From NCBI GenBank assembly GCA_020636105.1, contig JACJYL010000002.1:1261001-1325000 (forward strand): a DNA stretch of 64,000 nt, in the 5' to 3' direction. Positions 34,181-43,412 of this stretch are shown one piece after another. The DNA comes from Lewinellaceae bacterium. Lineage in GTDB: Bacteria > Bacteroidota > Bacteroidia > Chitinophagales > Saprospiraceae. The notes under the pieces were generated by a model that saw only the letters and a program-made list of their open reading frames with translations, had not been told where the DNA came from and did no database searches. Each line of letters begins with the position of its first letter. The first letter of the stretch is position 1. The translations under genes were made by a program, and so were the position numbers.

Positions 34181-34786
34181 TTGAACTCCATATTCAATAT
34201 TTACCTCGAGCTCGGATTTAAGCACATCCTCGACCTGGCGGGTTATGACCATATCCTGTTTCTCGTAGCCCTGTGCGCCGTTTACCGCATCGCCGAATGG
34301 AAAAAAGTTATTTTACTGGCCACGGCTTTTACCCTGGGACATTCCCTAACTTTGGCCCTGGCGGCTTTGGACATCTTACACTTTTCTCCTGCGGCGGTGG
34401 AAATTCTCATTCCCGTCACTATCTTACTTACGGCATTCTTTAACATCTTGTTTCATTCCGGAGACAAAAAAATGATAAATAGTAAACGGATGTCAATTAA
34501 TTATGGTTTTGCGGCCCTTTTCGGGCTGATCCACGGGATGGGATTTTCCAATTTCTTCCGGGCCACAGCCCTGCCCGGAGACGGGAAGGCTTTTATTTTA
34601 CAATTATTTGCCTTTAACCTGGGAGTAGAAGCAGGACAGGTCATCATCATTGCAATAATTCTAGTGCTTGCCGGGTTATCCTTCCGGCTGTTCAAGGTAA
34701 GACAGAACTATTGGAATTGGGGCGTCTCCGGAATAGCCGCCCTGTTTTCAGCAAAAATGATCATAGAAAGATTAATGGATTTGTGA
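34181..34786 (+). CDS. HupE/UreJ-family membrane protein
   Basis: A 201-residue membrane protein with about six hydrophobic helices. The conserved HupE/UreJ residues are present: GFKHILDLAGYDHILFL (G-x-x-H-I-x-x-G-x-D-H) and GLIHGMGFS. HupE and UreJ are thought to move or bind nickel for hydrogenase or urease, but in Bacteroidota they also occur alone with DUF6702 proteins, as here (next gene after 12 bases). The start is a TTG (NSIFNIYLEL...); no ATG is available upstream in frame before the conserved first helix. The 270 bases before it hold no gene that I can see. Confidence 0.8.
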   Translation: MNSIFNIYLELGFKHILDLAGYDHILFLVALCAVYRIAEWKKVILLATAFTLGHSLTLALAALDILHFSPAAVEILIPVTILLTAFFNILFHSGDKKMINSKRMSINYGFAALFGLIHGMGFSNFFRATALPGDGKAFILQLFAFNLGVEAGQVIIIAIILVLAGLSFRLFKVRQNYWNWGVSGIAALFSAKMIIERLMDL

Positions 34787-34798
34787 TAAAATTAAAAT

Positions 34799-35326
34799 AT
34801 GAAACTTTTTAATCTGGCTCTTTTGTTGTTGTTTATTTTTCCCGGAAAAAACCACCCCACAGTGGCTCCGGATGTTTTCCACAAATACCATATCGGCAAA
34901 TGTCTCATCGATTATAACCAACGTGAAAAGGCAATACAGGTAAGCCAGTTCATTTTCCTCGACGATCTGGAGGCCGCCCTGCGTGCCCAGGGAGCGGATA
35001 AGTTATTCCTGTGTACCGAAAAAGAAGCAGAAAAGGCGGAAACTTACCTGGCTCGCTACCTGGCCCAACATTTGCAATTTGAAGTGAACGGCAAAGCGAA
35101 GTCCTTCGTGTTTATTGGGAAAGAAAGTTCCGAAGACCTCTTGGGCGTTTGGTGTTACCTGGAAATCACGGAAGTGGCCCCATTGAAAGAAGTCCGCTTC
35201 AGGAACGATCTGCTCATGGAAATTTACGACGATCAAAAAAATGTGATCATCTTCAAAGGTCCGAACAACAAGGAAGCTTCTTTTTTGTTTGAAAAAGGAA
35301 AGGCAGAGGACAAACTTGCTTTTTGA
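34799..35326 (+). CDS. DUF6702 family protein
   Basis: A 175-residue secreted or membrane-anchored protein with signal MKLFNLALLLLFIFPGKNHP. The body has HKYHIGKCLIDYNQREKAIQ, FIFLDDLEAALRAQ, VNGKAKSFVFIGKES, WCYLEI and LLMEIYDDQKNVIIF, the ordered motifs of DUF6702, a Bacteroidota family of unknown function regularly encoded after a HupE/UreJ-like protein. The two probably work together at the membrane. The sequence ends with a charged tail. Confidence 0.75.
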   Translation: MKLFNLALLLLFIFPGKNHPTVAPDVFHKYHIGKCLIDYNQREKAIQVSQFIFLDDLEAALRAQGADKLFLCTEKEAEKAETYLARYLAQHLQFEVNGKAKSFVFIGKESSEDLLGVWCYLEITEVAPLKEVRFRNDLLMEIYDDQKNVIIFKGPNNKEASFLFEKGKAEDKLAF

Positions 35327-35402
35327 ATACCGGCCCTCATTTATTACCTTGTTTTCCCACAAGGCGCTTTGAAGGGAAACCATTAATTTAGCCATTGTAC
35401 AT

Positions 35403-35657
35403 ATGAATGAGCTGTTAAAAAAACTTTTTATCCTTCCCATCAGATTTTACCAATTGGCCATCTCGCCCTTGCTGGGACCGAGATGCAGGTTTCAGCCTAC
35501 CTGTTCTCATTACATGGTAGGAGCCATCCTGGAATGGGGGGTTATTAGAGGGATCTGGCTTGGGTTAAAACGCATCTTCAAATGCCATCCGTGGGGACCA
35601 CACGGACATGATCCGGTGCCTTTAAACCCTAAACGGCATAAAAAAGAAGACCTTTGA
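35403..35657 (+). CDS. yidD: Membrane-protein insertion efficiency factor YidD
   Basis: An 84-residue protein with the complete YidD pattern: an amphipathic helix (KLFILPIRFYQLAISPLLGP), RCRFQPTCSHYM, a second helix with GVIRGIWLGLKRIFKCHPWG and the final GHDPVP. YidD assists the YidC insertase. It normally neighbours rnpA and yidC, which are absent here, so the gene is isolated. The length and all conserved residues are normal. Confidence 0.93.
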   Translation: MNELLKKLFILPIRFYQLAISPLLGPRCRFQPTCSHYMVGAILEWGVIRGIWLGLKRIFKCHPWGPHGHDPVPLNPKRHKKEDL

Positions 35658-35809
35658 CGAAAATCTCCCCCTTTTCATAGAAATATGCGCACAACCCAAT
35701 CAAATTTTTTATAAAATTGATTCATGCCAGCGCCAATGGCATATGGGCAGATCTATATCGCCGAATAAAGTCTGCGCTACTTTTTTTAACCAAATCCATT
35801 ATACTAATG

Positions 35810-36481
35810 ATGAAAAACAAGCTTTTTATTTTGCCTTTTGTGGCCATCTTAACTTTCCTCCTGGCCGCATGCTCCAATTCAGACAATAAGAACGAAGCCG
35901 AAGCACAAAGCGAAGATGACAAAGGAATAAACATCAGTGTAAACGACGATGAAGGAAAAACGAACATCAATATCAATGCGGATAATTTACAGGATGCCTT
36001 AAAACAATTGAATAACGGCAAAGAGGTTGCCGTGGTGGATCACCGTGAATTGAAGGATCTCTTTCCCAATTCCATCGGCGGGTTCAAACGCGTTTCTGCC
36101 GAAAGCCAGAAAACCGGCTTCGGAGGGCTGAAGACTTCAATTGCAACGGCCGAATATAAAGACGGAGATGCCAAACTGAAATTATCCATCGTTGATGCAG
36201 CAGGTATTGGGCTGGCAATCAACGCCATGGCCGGCTGGACGGGCCTTGATATTGACAAAGAAACAGATGACGGATATGAGAGGACCACGGAAATTGACGG
36301 CCACAAAGCCTTTGTAAGTTATGACAATAAGGACGAGGACGGGCAAATAGCCATGTTTATCCGCAACCGCGTATTGTACACGGCTGAAATTACCAATGGC
36401 TCGGAAAAACAACTCAAAAAAGGTCAGCAAGCTGTTGATCCGGATGACATCATCAAACTGATCAAAAAGACCGAGAAATAA
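35810..36481 (+). CDS. Lipoprotein of unknown function
   Basis: A 223-residue lipoprotein. I take the second of two adjacent ATGs; from there the signal peptide MKNKLFILPFVAILTFLLAAC ends in a lipobox with Cys21. Longer in-frame codons reach back to 35717 but give no signal. The mature start is acidic and low in complexity (NSDNKNEAEAQSEDDKGINI), followed by a predicted alpha/beta domain (VDHRELKDLFPNSIGGFKR ... DPDDIIKLIKKTEK). Not recognised. Confidence 0.65.
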   Translation: MKNKLFILPFVAILTFLLAACSNSDNKNEAEAQSEDDKGINISVNDDEGKTNININADNLQDALKQLNNGKEVAVVDHRELKDLFPNSIGGFKRVSAESQKTGFGGLKTSIATAEYKDGDAKLKLSIVDAAGIGLAINAMAGWTGLDIDKETDDGYERTTEIDGHKAFVSYDNKDEDGQIAMFIRNRVLYTAEITNGSEKQLKKGQQAVDPDDIIKLIKKTEK

Positions 36482-36544
36482 ACTATCCGGCATAAAAAGG
36501 TTACCTTTTAGAATATCGTGACTTTTAGATGCTGAAAGAGAAGT

Positions 36545-36617
36545 AAGGGGGGCTGCCTTCAGTACCTGGACAAAATTGGCGTTTTAAATTGTCCTGTTAC
36601 TCAAGTCAGGCCCCCTT
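36545..36617. other. Large nested hairpin between lipoprotein genes
   Basis: AAGGGGG (36545-36551) pairs with CCCCCTT (36611-36617), and an inner GGACAA (36568-36573) pairs with TTGTCC (36589-36594). It lies between two plus-strand genes. It may act as a terminator for the gene before it or as a leader structure for the gene after it. Confidence 0.35.
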
Positions 36618-36674
36618 CCTCTAATAATCTAACTTTTTATCAATTCATTCTGTTTCACACGGGATTTACCAATC

Positions 36675-37724
36675 ATGAGGAGGCGTTACCCATATTTTAT
36701 CTTTTTCATCCTAATAAATTGTTGTTTTTCCTGCTCGCCTTTGCCACAGGAGCATTCCATCTCCCCAGCCTTTTATCACTGGAAACAAGAGCTTTCCCTG
36801 CTCAGAGAAGAATCGAATTACCTCCGTGAACTGGAATGCACGAAATTATATGTCCGGTATTTCGATGTGACCTGGGATAATGAAACTAAGACGGCTGTTC
36901 CCGCCTCCATCGTCGAAATGGATACTGTAGGGTTAAACGGCTTTGAAATTATCCCGGTTGTTTATGTCACCAATGAAGTCATGATTGCCCTGCCGGAGTC
37001 CGGGATAGCCTCCCTTGCAGATAATATTTTAAAAAAAATCCAGTCGCTCTCCGCGCCGCTGCCAGCACCAGGTATTTCAGAGATACAGATCGATTGTGAC
37101 TGGACGGGAACCTCAAGGGAAAGCTATTTCAAGTTGTTGAAAGCTCTAAAAGTCGTTCTGGAAAGTCAAAACATCAGGCTCTCCACTACGCTGCGGCTTC
37201 ACCAGTATCACGATCCCCAAACGACCGGGGTGCCCCCCGTTGACCGGGTCATGCTCATGTTTTATAATATGGGCGAGGTCAATGATTATCTCGAAACCAA
37301 TTCGATTTTAAATTTGGATGCCGCGGCAAATTACCTGGACACGCCAAGAGCCTATCCTTTGCCTATGGATCTGGCGTTGCCCATATTTCAATGGGGGTGT
37401 ATTTTCAGGGAGGGAAAACTGGTACACCTGTCGAACAACCTGGAATCGACATCGCTGAACGATCCCCAGCGATTCGTCAAAACAGGGGAGAAGCATTTCA
37501 CGGTCCTGAAAAGTACTTACCTTCAGGGATATTTTCTGTACAAAGCCGATGAAATTCGCCTCGAAAGCGTATCTTACGATCGATTGATGGAGGCAGTCGG
37601 GTTATTGAAAAAAGTAAGAAACACCGAGTCACTGACGGTCTCTTTTTACCACCTGGATACTTTTAATTTAAACCGGTTTCCTGCTGAGCAACTTGAAAAA
37701 ATTTTGCTTAAATTTAGTGATTAA
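36675..37724 (+). CDS. Secreted protein with possible TIM-barrel (DUF3142-like)
   Basis: A 349-residue protein with a signal/lipobox at the N-terminus (FFILINCCFSCSPLPQ). The body shows alternating strands and helices with IQIDCDWTGTSRESYFKLLK, RLSTTLRLHQY, PPVDRVMLMFYNMGE and FQWGCIF, similar to the glycosidase-like TIM barrel called DUF3142 (whose strands carry acidic residues and LxxTxLxxW). The enzymatic role is unproved. It is immediately followed, after 11 bases, by a larger protein that also has a signal peptide, so the two form a probable operon of unknown function. Confidence 0.55.
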   Translation: MRRRYPYFIFFILINCCFSCSPLPQEHSISPAFYHWKQELSLLREESNYLRELECTKLYVRYFDVTWDNETKTAVPASIVEMDTVGLNGFEIIPVVYVTNEVMIALPESGIASLADNILKKIQSLSAPLPAPGISEIQIDCDWTGTSRESYFKLLKALKVVLESQNIRLSTTLRLHQYHDPQTTGVPPVDRVMLMFYNMGEVNDYLETNSILNLDAAANYLDTPRAYPLPMDLALPIFQWGCIFREGKLVHLSNNLESTSLNDPQRFVKTGEKHFTVLKSTYLQGYFLYKADEIRLESVSYDRLMEAVGLLKKVRNTESLTVSFYHLDTFNLNRFPAEQLEKILLKFSD

Positions 37725-37735
37725 CCCGAATTTTC

Positions 37736-40033
37736 ATGAAAAGCCATCGTCGTTTTGCTTTCCGGATGCTGCTTGCCGCATTGTCCTTTTTTATCGTACC
37801 TCAACAATTTTCAAAAGGCTGTGGGGTCAAGGGCATGGTATTTTATGGTTATGACTTTTTCAACCCGGAGGTCGTTCATCCTGAAAAAGGCTTAGCGCCT
37901 TTCCTTTTGGACATGAATGATGTTTATGAAAAATATGTCAACGCCGAAAACACCCAGGTCAAAGACAACCTTACGGAATGGAGGGAGCGGTTTTGTAATA
38001 AGGTGAGCCTGAATGACCTGTATTACATCATTTACAAGGTAAATATTTCCACCCTGCAAGATCTTCGCGACGCCATAAACAGCCCCTCCCTGACCCTGAG
38101 TTTTATGGGAGATAAAATCTCCGGCAATTCCTTTGCACGATACCTCTACCGCAATAAATGCGACGAGGCGGTCAAATACCTCATTTTTGCCAAAAGATGT
38201 GAACCTCATGTGACCAAAAAGAAAGCTTGGGAAGACAAAGAACTGGATGTGGAAGCCATGTTGGATTTGATTGAAAAAGGGAAGGAAGAATTCCTGTATA
38301 CCAAGTCTTACTATTTCAAGTTGCGTTATGCTTATCAGCTCATCCGGCTGGCGCATTATGCCAAAAAATATACCCTAGTGCTGGAATTGTATGACTTCCT
38401 CATGCCCAAGTTAGACAACGATCCCAGTATCATTGAGGACTGGATCGAAGGCCATCGCGCCGGTGCCATGCAGGCGCTGGGCCAGCGGGTGGAAGCAGCG
38501 TATATTTTTTCAAAGATCTTTGACCGATGCCCTTCAAAACGGGAAGCGGCTTTCCTCAGTTTTGATATCCGGACGGATGAAGAATGGGAAACCTGCCTCC
38601 GTATGTGTCAAAGCGACCACGAGAAGGCCATGCTGCATGTACTCCGTGCCCAGGGTAAAAACAGCCGCCTGGTGGAAGAGATGAAGAGCATCTACGAACT
38701 CGATCCTCAAAATATGAACCTGGAATACCTGCTCGTCCGGGAAATCAAAAAACTTGAAAAGGATTTTTTGGGGTATGAATTCAATGACAAAAGAGCGCAG
38801 AACAAACAATATTTCAACATTCCCCGGCCCAATGCCGATAAAAGGGTAATCGAACTTCAGGGTTTTGTGAGAGACCTTTTGAAAGACAATCATCTGGCTC
38901 ATCCTGATTTCTGGAAAATTGCCGAAGGTTACCTGGAATTACTTTCAGGCGATTATTATTTTGCTAAAAAAACCTTTGCCGATGCCCGTAAAATGGTTTC
39001 CAATGACACCTTAAAAAACCAGTTGGAAATACTGAATCTCGTGCTTGAAATTTCTTCCATGGAACAGCTGGATAAAAGCCAGGAAGAAAGGATATACGAA
39101 ATCCGTACCGAGGAAAAACATTATAAGGATGATACAGATTTTAAGGATTTTCTGCGCGACAAGATGGCCTACCTTTACACCAAACAAGGCGATGATGCGA
39201 AAGCTTTCCTGTGTTATAGCGATATTTCCGAACTTAGGCCTTACCCCAAGCCGGAAATTGTCGATAACCTGCTAAGCATTTGTTATGATCCTGACAAAAG
39301 TTTGATGGAAAAACAGATGATTCTCAAAACGGACGGATCGACCATCCAAAACGATCTGCTGGATATGAAGGCCAATATATACATGAGCCTGTTTCAGCCG
39401 GAAAAAGCCCTTTTGGTTTATCAGGAAATGCCTGATGAGACCTATTGGGATGCCTACGGGCTTTTTGATCCTTTTATGGAACGCATGAACGACTGTCCGG
39501 ACTGCGCCCTGTCAGACACCTCCATTTTATATAACAAAGGAGAACTCATCCGTCAACTCATTCAGCTGGAGCAGGACGCCATCATCGAAGCCGACCCGAC
39601 CAAAACCGCCCAGCTTTACTATAAACTCGGACTCGCCTGGTACAACATGACCTGGTACAGTTACAGCTGGAAGACAATCGATTATACCCGCAATAAAAAC
39701 AGCCTGGACTACCTTCAGAAAACCGGTTCTGACGTCATTCCTGAAGCGGGCACTCCTTACGGAAACAAGGAATTTTTCGACTGTTCCAGGGCATTGTATT
39801 ATTTTGAAAAGGCCCTGCAACTTTCAAGAGACCCCGAACTGGATGCAAAAATTGCCTTTATGGCCTCCAAATGCGAGCGCAACGACTACTACATGCGCCA
39901 ACACAGTGGAGGGGAGCAGACTTTCAAATATTACAATATGCTCATAGACAATTACGCCAATACGGCTTTTTATGCAAAATTAATAGAGAAAAATAAAGCG
40001 TTTAGTGCATATGTGATTGGGCGACAGGATTAA
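37736..40033 (+). CDS. Large secreted helical-repeat protein, unknown function
   Basis: A 765-residue protein: N-terminal signal (FRMLLAALSFFIVPQQFSKG) followed by a mostly alpha-helical body of about 700 residues with TPR-like pairs (LRYAYQLIRLAHYAKKYTLV; YTKQGDDAKAFLCYSDISEL; YMSLFQPEKALLVYQEMP). The last part ends in SKCERNDYYMRQHSGGEQTF. It would act as a periplasmic or outer-membrane scaffold. It is paired with the TIM-barrel-like protein just upstream. I recognise the pair as a Bacteroidota combination but know no name or function for it. Confidence 0.65.
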   Translation: MKSHRRFAFRMLLAALSFFIVPQQFSKGCGVKGMVFYGYDFFNPEVVHPEKGLAPFLLDMNDVYEKYVNAENTQVKDNLTEWRERFCNKVSLNDLYYIIYKVNISTLQDLRDAINSPSLTLSFMGDKISGNSFARYLYRNKCDEAVKYLIFAKRCEPHVTKKKAWEDKELDVEAMLDLIEKGKEEFLYTKSYYFKLRYAYQLIRLAHYAKKYTLVLELYDFLMPKLDNDPSIIEDWIEGHRAGAMQALGQRVEAAYIFSKIFDRCPSKREAAFLSFDIRTDEEWETCLRMCQSDHEKAMLHVLRAQGKNSRLVEEMKSIYELDPQNMNLEYLLVREIKKLEKDFLGYEFNDKRAQNKQYFNIPRPNADKRVIELQGFVRDLLKDNHLAHPDFWKIAEGYLELLSGDYYFAKKTFADARKMVSNDTLKNQLEILNLVLEISSMEQLDKSQEERIYEIRTEEKHYKDDTDFKDFLRDKMAYLYTKQGDDAKAFLCYSDISELRPYPKPEIVDNLLSICYDPDKSLMEKQMILKTDGSTIQNDLLDMKANIYMSLFQPEKALLVYQEMPDETYWDAYGLFDPFMERMNDCPDCALSDTSILYNKGELIRQLIQLEQDAIIEADPTKTAQLYYKLGLAWYNMTWYSYSWKTIDYTRNKNSLDYLQKTGSDVIPEAGTPYGNKEFFDCSRALYYFEKALQLSRDPELDAKIAFMASKCERNDYYMRQHSGGEQTFKYYNMLIDNYANTAFYAKLIEKNKAFSAYVIGRQD

Positions 40034-40055
40034 TCATAAATCATAAAAAACAACC

Positions 40056-40499
40056 ATGGTTAAGCATTTAACAATTATCACCTCCCTACTATTCATCCTT
40101 GCATTCCAATGCGAGCGCAATATCAGTTTTCCATTAAACGAAGCATTCCAAATAAAAATGGACGAAATACAATCCAATAAAATGCTTAAAGTGATGGTCA
40201 GTCCGGAAGAGGTGGCGGAAGATTCCCGTTGTCCCAAAAACACTACCTGTGTCTGGGCCGGGCAGGTAAAAATAAAGTTCTCTTTATGGGACGCTTCCAA
40301 AGAGGCCCAACACTTCGTGCTTTCCCTGCGCGATGACAAACCGGATGAGGCCATGCAGGTCGTTGATGGTTATACCTATCAACTTATGGCCGTTGATCCT
40401 TATCCTGTTGAAGGATCCGAAGTGGCTAATGAAGATTACATGATAACGCTTCTGGTGAGAAAGGCTGAAGCAGGAGATGGGAGGCTTGATGAGCAGTGA
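40056..40499 (+). CDS. Small lipoprotein with DSRCP...CVWAG motif
   Basis: A 147-residue probable lipoprotein (signal ITSLLFILAFQC, Cys19). The conserved part is VSPEEVAEDSRCPKNTTCVW, a Cys-x6-Cys pattern I know from small Bacteroidota hypothetical proteins, followed by beta strands ending in YQLMAVDPYPVEG. Function unknown. It follows the helical-repeat gene by 22 bases on the same strand and may belong to the same transcript. Confidence 0.6.
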   Translation: MVKHLTIITSLLFILAFQCERNISFPLNEAFQIKMDEIQSNKMLKVMVSPEEVAEDSRCPKNTTCVWAGQVKIKFSLWDASKEAQHFVLSLRDDKPDEAMQVVDGYTYQLMAVDPYPVEGSEVANEDYMITLLVRKAEAGDGRLDEQ

Positions 40500-40510
40500 G
40501 CCTGGTTTGC

Positions 40511-40637
40511 TGGATACTCATTGCCGGAGAATTGAAGTGACCTCTTCGCCGGGCGTCCTGGCATGCTATAAACCCGGTGCGAAGAGGTCACCTTGAGTAC
40601 AAAAGAGGGGTTGGCCCGTCACCGGCATTGAGTACCG
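40511..40637. repeat. Large inverted repeat between convergent genes
   Basis: The 13-base arms GTGACCTCTTCGC (40537-40549) and GCGAAGAGGTCAC (40579-40591) are perfect inverts. An outer, imperfect pair (GGATACTCATTGCCGG at 40511-40526; CCGGCATTGAGTACC around 40621-40637) frames them. The whole could form a cruciform or a strong bidirectional terminator between the gene ending at 40499 and the LolA gene ending at 40658. No protein is encoded. Confidence 0.55.
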
Positions 40638-40657
40638 AGCCACCAATAACTAACCGC

Positions 40658-41341
40658 CTACTCCCTCAAATCCTCCACATAATACCCCGGAAATTTATCT
40701 TTATTAAAAGAGAAGGCCGAAGCAACCAGGCCTGTATTGGTTTTTACTTTCCCAATATGTAAAGTGTATCGGGAAGCATCCTTACTATAAGCCTTCACCC
40801 GGATAATTTCAGAAGCATTTTTGTCGACGGTCAGGACGAGTTTCGCATAATCTGAATGGTCCCGATCGAGAGGCTTGAAGGTAATTTCCTGAAGCCGTTT
40901 GCCGTTTTCAACCAGCTCTCCAGTGAGGAAAAAGACAAAATTATCGGATTCATAAAAATTAAAAATGGCCTGGGGCGACAACACACTATTGTCTTCATCA
41001 GGATCAGGCATGTTGTTGATCTGGACCTCTTTATTGTTATGCAGAATAAAATAGATGGACTTGCCGTCGCAAAAAACTTCCTGGGTACCCAATTTGAAAT
41101 GGTACTTATCTCCCTGTCTTTCGAGGGTACCTTGCTGGGATTCTTTGGGCTGGTCCGGAATTTCAATATCCAAAACAAAAGAGAATTCAACAGTTTTATA
41201 AGCATCGTATTTTGCTTGGATTTTCTTGAGCATTTCCTTTGCTTCAGGATCGGAGTCCTCAGCGCTTACGTACTGTTTGGGTTGTGCAACCACAATGGTT
41301 CCCAATAATAAAAAGAGTGCAAAACCAAGGATTTTTTTCAT
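40658..41341 (-). CDS. LolA-like outer-membrane lipoprotein carrier
   Basis: A 227-residue periplasmic protein begun at MKKILGFALFLLLGTIVVAQ (signal peptide); upstream in-frame codons are disregarded. The LolA fold is indicated by KKIQAKYDAYKTVEFSFVLD, GTLERQGDKYHFKL, FCDGKSIYFILHNNKEV and a late LVLTVDKNASEIIRVKAYSK. LolA carries lipoproteins from the inner to the outer membrane. Bacteroidota have several LolA-like proteins, so this may be a paralogue. The 531 bases upstream (41342-41872) contain no gene that I can detect. Confidence 0.8.
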   Translation of the reverse strand: MKKILGFALFLLLGTIVVAQPKQYVSAEDSDPEAKEMLKKIQAKYDAYKTVEFSFVLDIEIPDQPKESQQGTLERQGDKYHFKLGTQEVFCDGKSIYFILHNNKEVQINNMPDPDEDNSVLSPQAIFNFYESDNFVFFLTGELVENGKRLQEITFKPLDRDHSDYAKLVLTVDKNASEIIRVKAYSKDASRYTLHIGKVKTNTGLVASAFSFNKDKFPGYYVEDLRE

Positions 41342-41872
41342 CTTAATTAATTGTTTGATATTCAAAATAGTAGCCCATTCAGGGTTTAAAAACGGTATAT
41401 GCTTCAAACGCGCAAGTTCTGCAAATTATTGAAACAAGAATGTTTTGCAAAGGTTAAAGTTTGTTAAGCAAATCCCAAATCCTTTGTGTATCGTTTATAG
41501 GACGAGGCTTTCGGGTGAAAGTCAATGAAAGAAAGACGTTTCTTGAAAAAAATACAGGCCTAAAGTCGCCGAACTCAAAGCTTTATTGGAAATAATTCCA
41601 CTTTTTTAGTAATTTTCAGAAAAATCAGGCGGGATAATGTGTTTTTTTGTAATTTTAGGTTTTATTACTTGCCAGATAGTCATGCAGTCCCCCGGTGCGA
41701 CAAATTAACATCTCAATCCTTATTATTTTTTGAGTGATCAAAAACTATTTTAAACAAATTTATGTAATTAATAATCTATTACTCAATAGAAACCAGGTGA
41801 TACTGTTTTTTCCTGCAAGGAGATAGAGGTAAAGCCTATAATTTGGTTATTCAATAGATTAAAAACATACAA

Positions 41873-42280
41873 ATGAAAAATTTGATTTTTTTCCTATGTT
41901 TATTACTCCCGGTATTTGCATTCTCTCAGGAAAAAAAACCGGCTTATTGTGATGAACTTCCTGTCTCTTACGAAAAAGGAGCCTGGACCACTGTCAAAGG
42001 AGGCTCTCCTCCGCCTAAAAACAGTTTGCCTAAATTTAAAACCGTTCCGGTCAGGTGTTATAAAATTCAAGTGGCGCTGCTTAAATTCACCAGCCCCGAA
42101 AATTATCCTTTTCATGAAAGCCTTATCGCCCGCCACCGGCCTTGTGAAGATGTTTGGGTCGTTGAATCCAAAGAGTGTTTTGATACCCGTGCCGATGCCA
42201 ATAAAATGAAGGATAAACTCATTGGTCTGGGGTATAAAGGCGCTTACGTGATAGAACTCATCGCCTGGGAGACTCAATAA
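41873..42280 (+). CDS. SPOR-like secreted protein
   Basis: A 135-residue protein with signal MKNLIFFLCLLLPVFAFSQE. The C-terminal part, YKIQVALLKFTSPENYPFHE through TRADANKMKDKLIGLGYKGA and YVIEL, follows the SPOR (peptidoglycan-binding) pattern of a Y-x-I-Q-V start, a helix and G-Y-x-x-A-x-V at the end. Four cysteines suggest disulphides. Its end overlaps the end of the convergent beta-propeller gene by 7 bases. Confidence 0.6.
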   Translation: MKNLIFFLCLLLPVFAFSQEKKPAYCDELPVSYEKGAWTTVKGGSPPPKNSLPKFKTVPVRCYKIQVALLKFTSPENYPFHESLIARHRPCEDVWVVESKECFDTRADANKMKDKLIGLGYKGAYVIELIAWETQ

Positions 42281-43410
42281 AATAAAAATTGCGCAGGAAT
42301 CACCCCCGCTTCAGTCGTTTCCAAAAGATTCCCCTGTCTTCCATAAATGTAGACTTTCCCTTTTTGGGCATAATCTATTGCATCCCCAACTATTAAATTT
42401 CCCGTTGCAGGATCCACCGCCAGAGCATAAAAATTGCTCCCGCTGGCCTGTATAAGCGGTGAGGCGGGTAAATTCGTATCGCTTAAGGCAAAAGCATAAA
42501 TATCATTTTTCAGATAATACAGGGTATCCCCCGCTGAATTAAAAGACAACCGGGCTGCAAATCCAAGGTCGTAATCCTCAAACAACAAACTCCTTTCCAC
42601 CTCAAAAGTTTGAGGGTTCACACAATAAAGCCCTGCTGGTTCAGCCAGGGATTCGGCTCCCCGGCAATAGATCCATAGTTTATTATTCCCATCCCTGGCA
42701 ATAGCAACCGGATCATAACCCACCTGGATACTATCGGCAAGGAAATCATTTTCAGCATCTATCACATAAATTTGATCATGAGGATCCAACCGTATATCCC
42801 AGGGTGAGGTGACAAAAACATAGGCGTCCACCTTTTCCATTTGCTCGGTCCAGAAAGGCATCATGATACTACCCGTCACGGTGCCTTCCATCAGGTTTAC
42901 CACCTGAATACTATTAGAATACAGATCACTCACATAAGCCTTCCCTTCGCTTACCGGCAAAAAATGCCTGGGCGATTCAAAGGGCTGAATCAATCCTTCC
43001 GATTCAAAAGTTTCCATATTAACCACTTCCACATAACCCGAATTATTCAATACCAGGTATCCTTTATCATCCACTACAAACATCTGTTGCAAAACATCCC
43101 CGGCCGTATGTCCGTTAGCGTTTTTAAACAGGTCATGGGTCACTTCCCCGGTTTCATAATGATAATAACTCACCGAAGCATTGCCGAAGTTGAAAGTTCC
43201 TTCATTGACGATAAAAAAACCTTCGGCCTGCCGAATGGATGCAACAGGGTTGTTTTCCTCTTCATGACAAGCCATGAAGGACAAAAGAAACCCCAAACTC
43301 ACGAAAAACAAACGCGAGCTTTTAGGTTTCCTTAAGAATCTAATAATCAAGTCTTTAACAGTACTAACTGGCAATTGAATATTCGTCATCAAACTCAATG
43401 GATTCATCAT
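42274..43410 (-). CDS. Beta-propeller surface lipoprotein (YncE/DUF5074-like)
   Basis: A 378-residue protein. A Met-rich N-terminal stretch precedes a signal and lipobox (FFVSLGFLLSFMACHEEENN). The body is a repeated beta-propeller (FFIVNEGTFNFGNASVSYYH; YLVLNNSGYVEVVN; AYVSDLYSNSIQVVNL; FYALAVDPATGNLIVGDAID), as in YncE and DUF5074 proteins. The vitamin B12 surface-binder BtuG has this fold, but no TonB receptor or B12 gene is nearby, so the ligand is unknown. The start could also be one of the downstream Met codons near residue 8. It is encoded 2 bases after the YgjP-like peptidase. Confidence 0.75.
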   Translation of the reverse strand: MMNPLSLMTNIQLPVSTVKDLIIRFLRKPKSSRLFFVSLGFLLSFMACHEEENNPVASIRQAEGFFIVNEGTFNFGNASVSYYHYETGEVTHDLFKNANGHTAGDVLQQMFVVDDKGYLVLNNSGYVEVVNMETFESEGLIQPFESPRHFLPVSEGKAYVSDLYSNSIQVVNLMEGTVTGSIMMPFWTEQMEKVDAYVFVTSPWDIRLDPHDQIYVIDAENDFLADSIQVGYDPVAIARDGNNKLWIYCRGAESLAEPAGLYCVNPQTFEVERSLLFEDYDLGFAARLSFNSAGDTLYYLKNDIYAFALSDTNLPASPLIQASGSNFYALAVDPATGNLIVGDAIDYAQKGKVYIYGRQGNLLETTEAGVIPAQFLFY

Positions 43411-43412
43411 TA

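Noticed and set aside
41342..41872. Possible small gene or RNA between LolA and SPOR-like genes
   Set aside because: No frame, strong hairpin or exact TAnnTTTG box found in the 531 bases.
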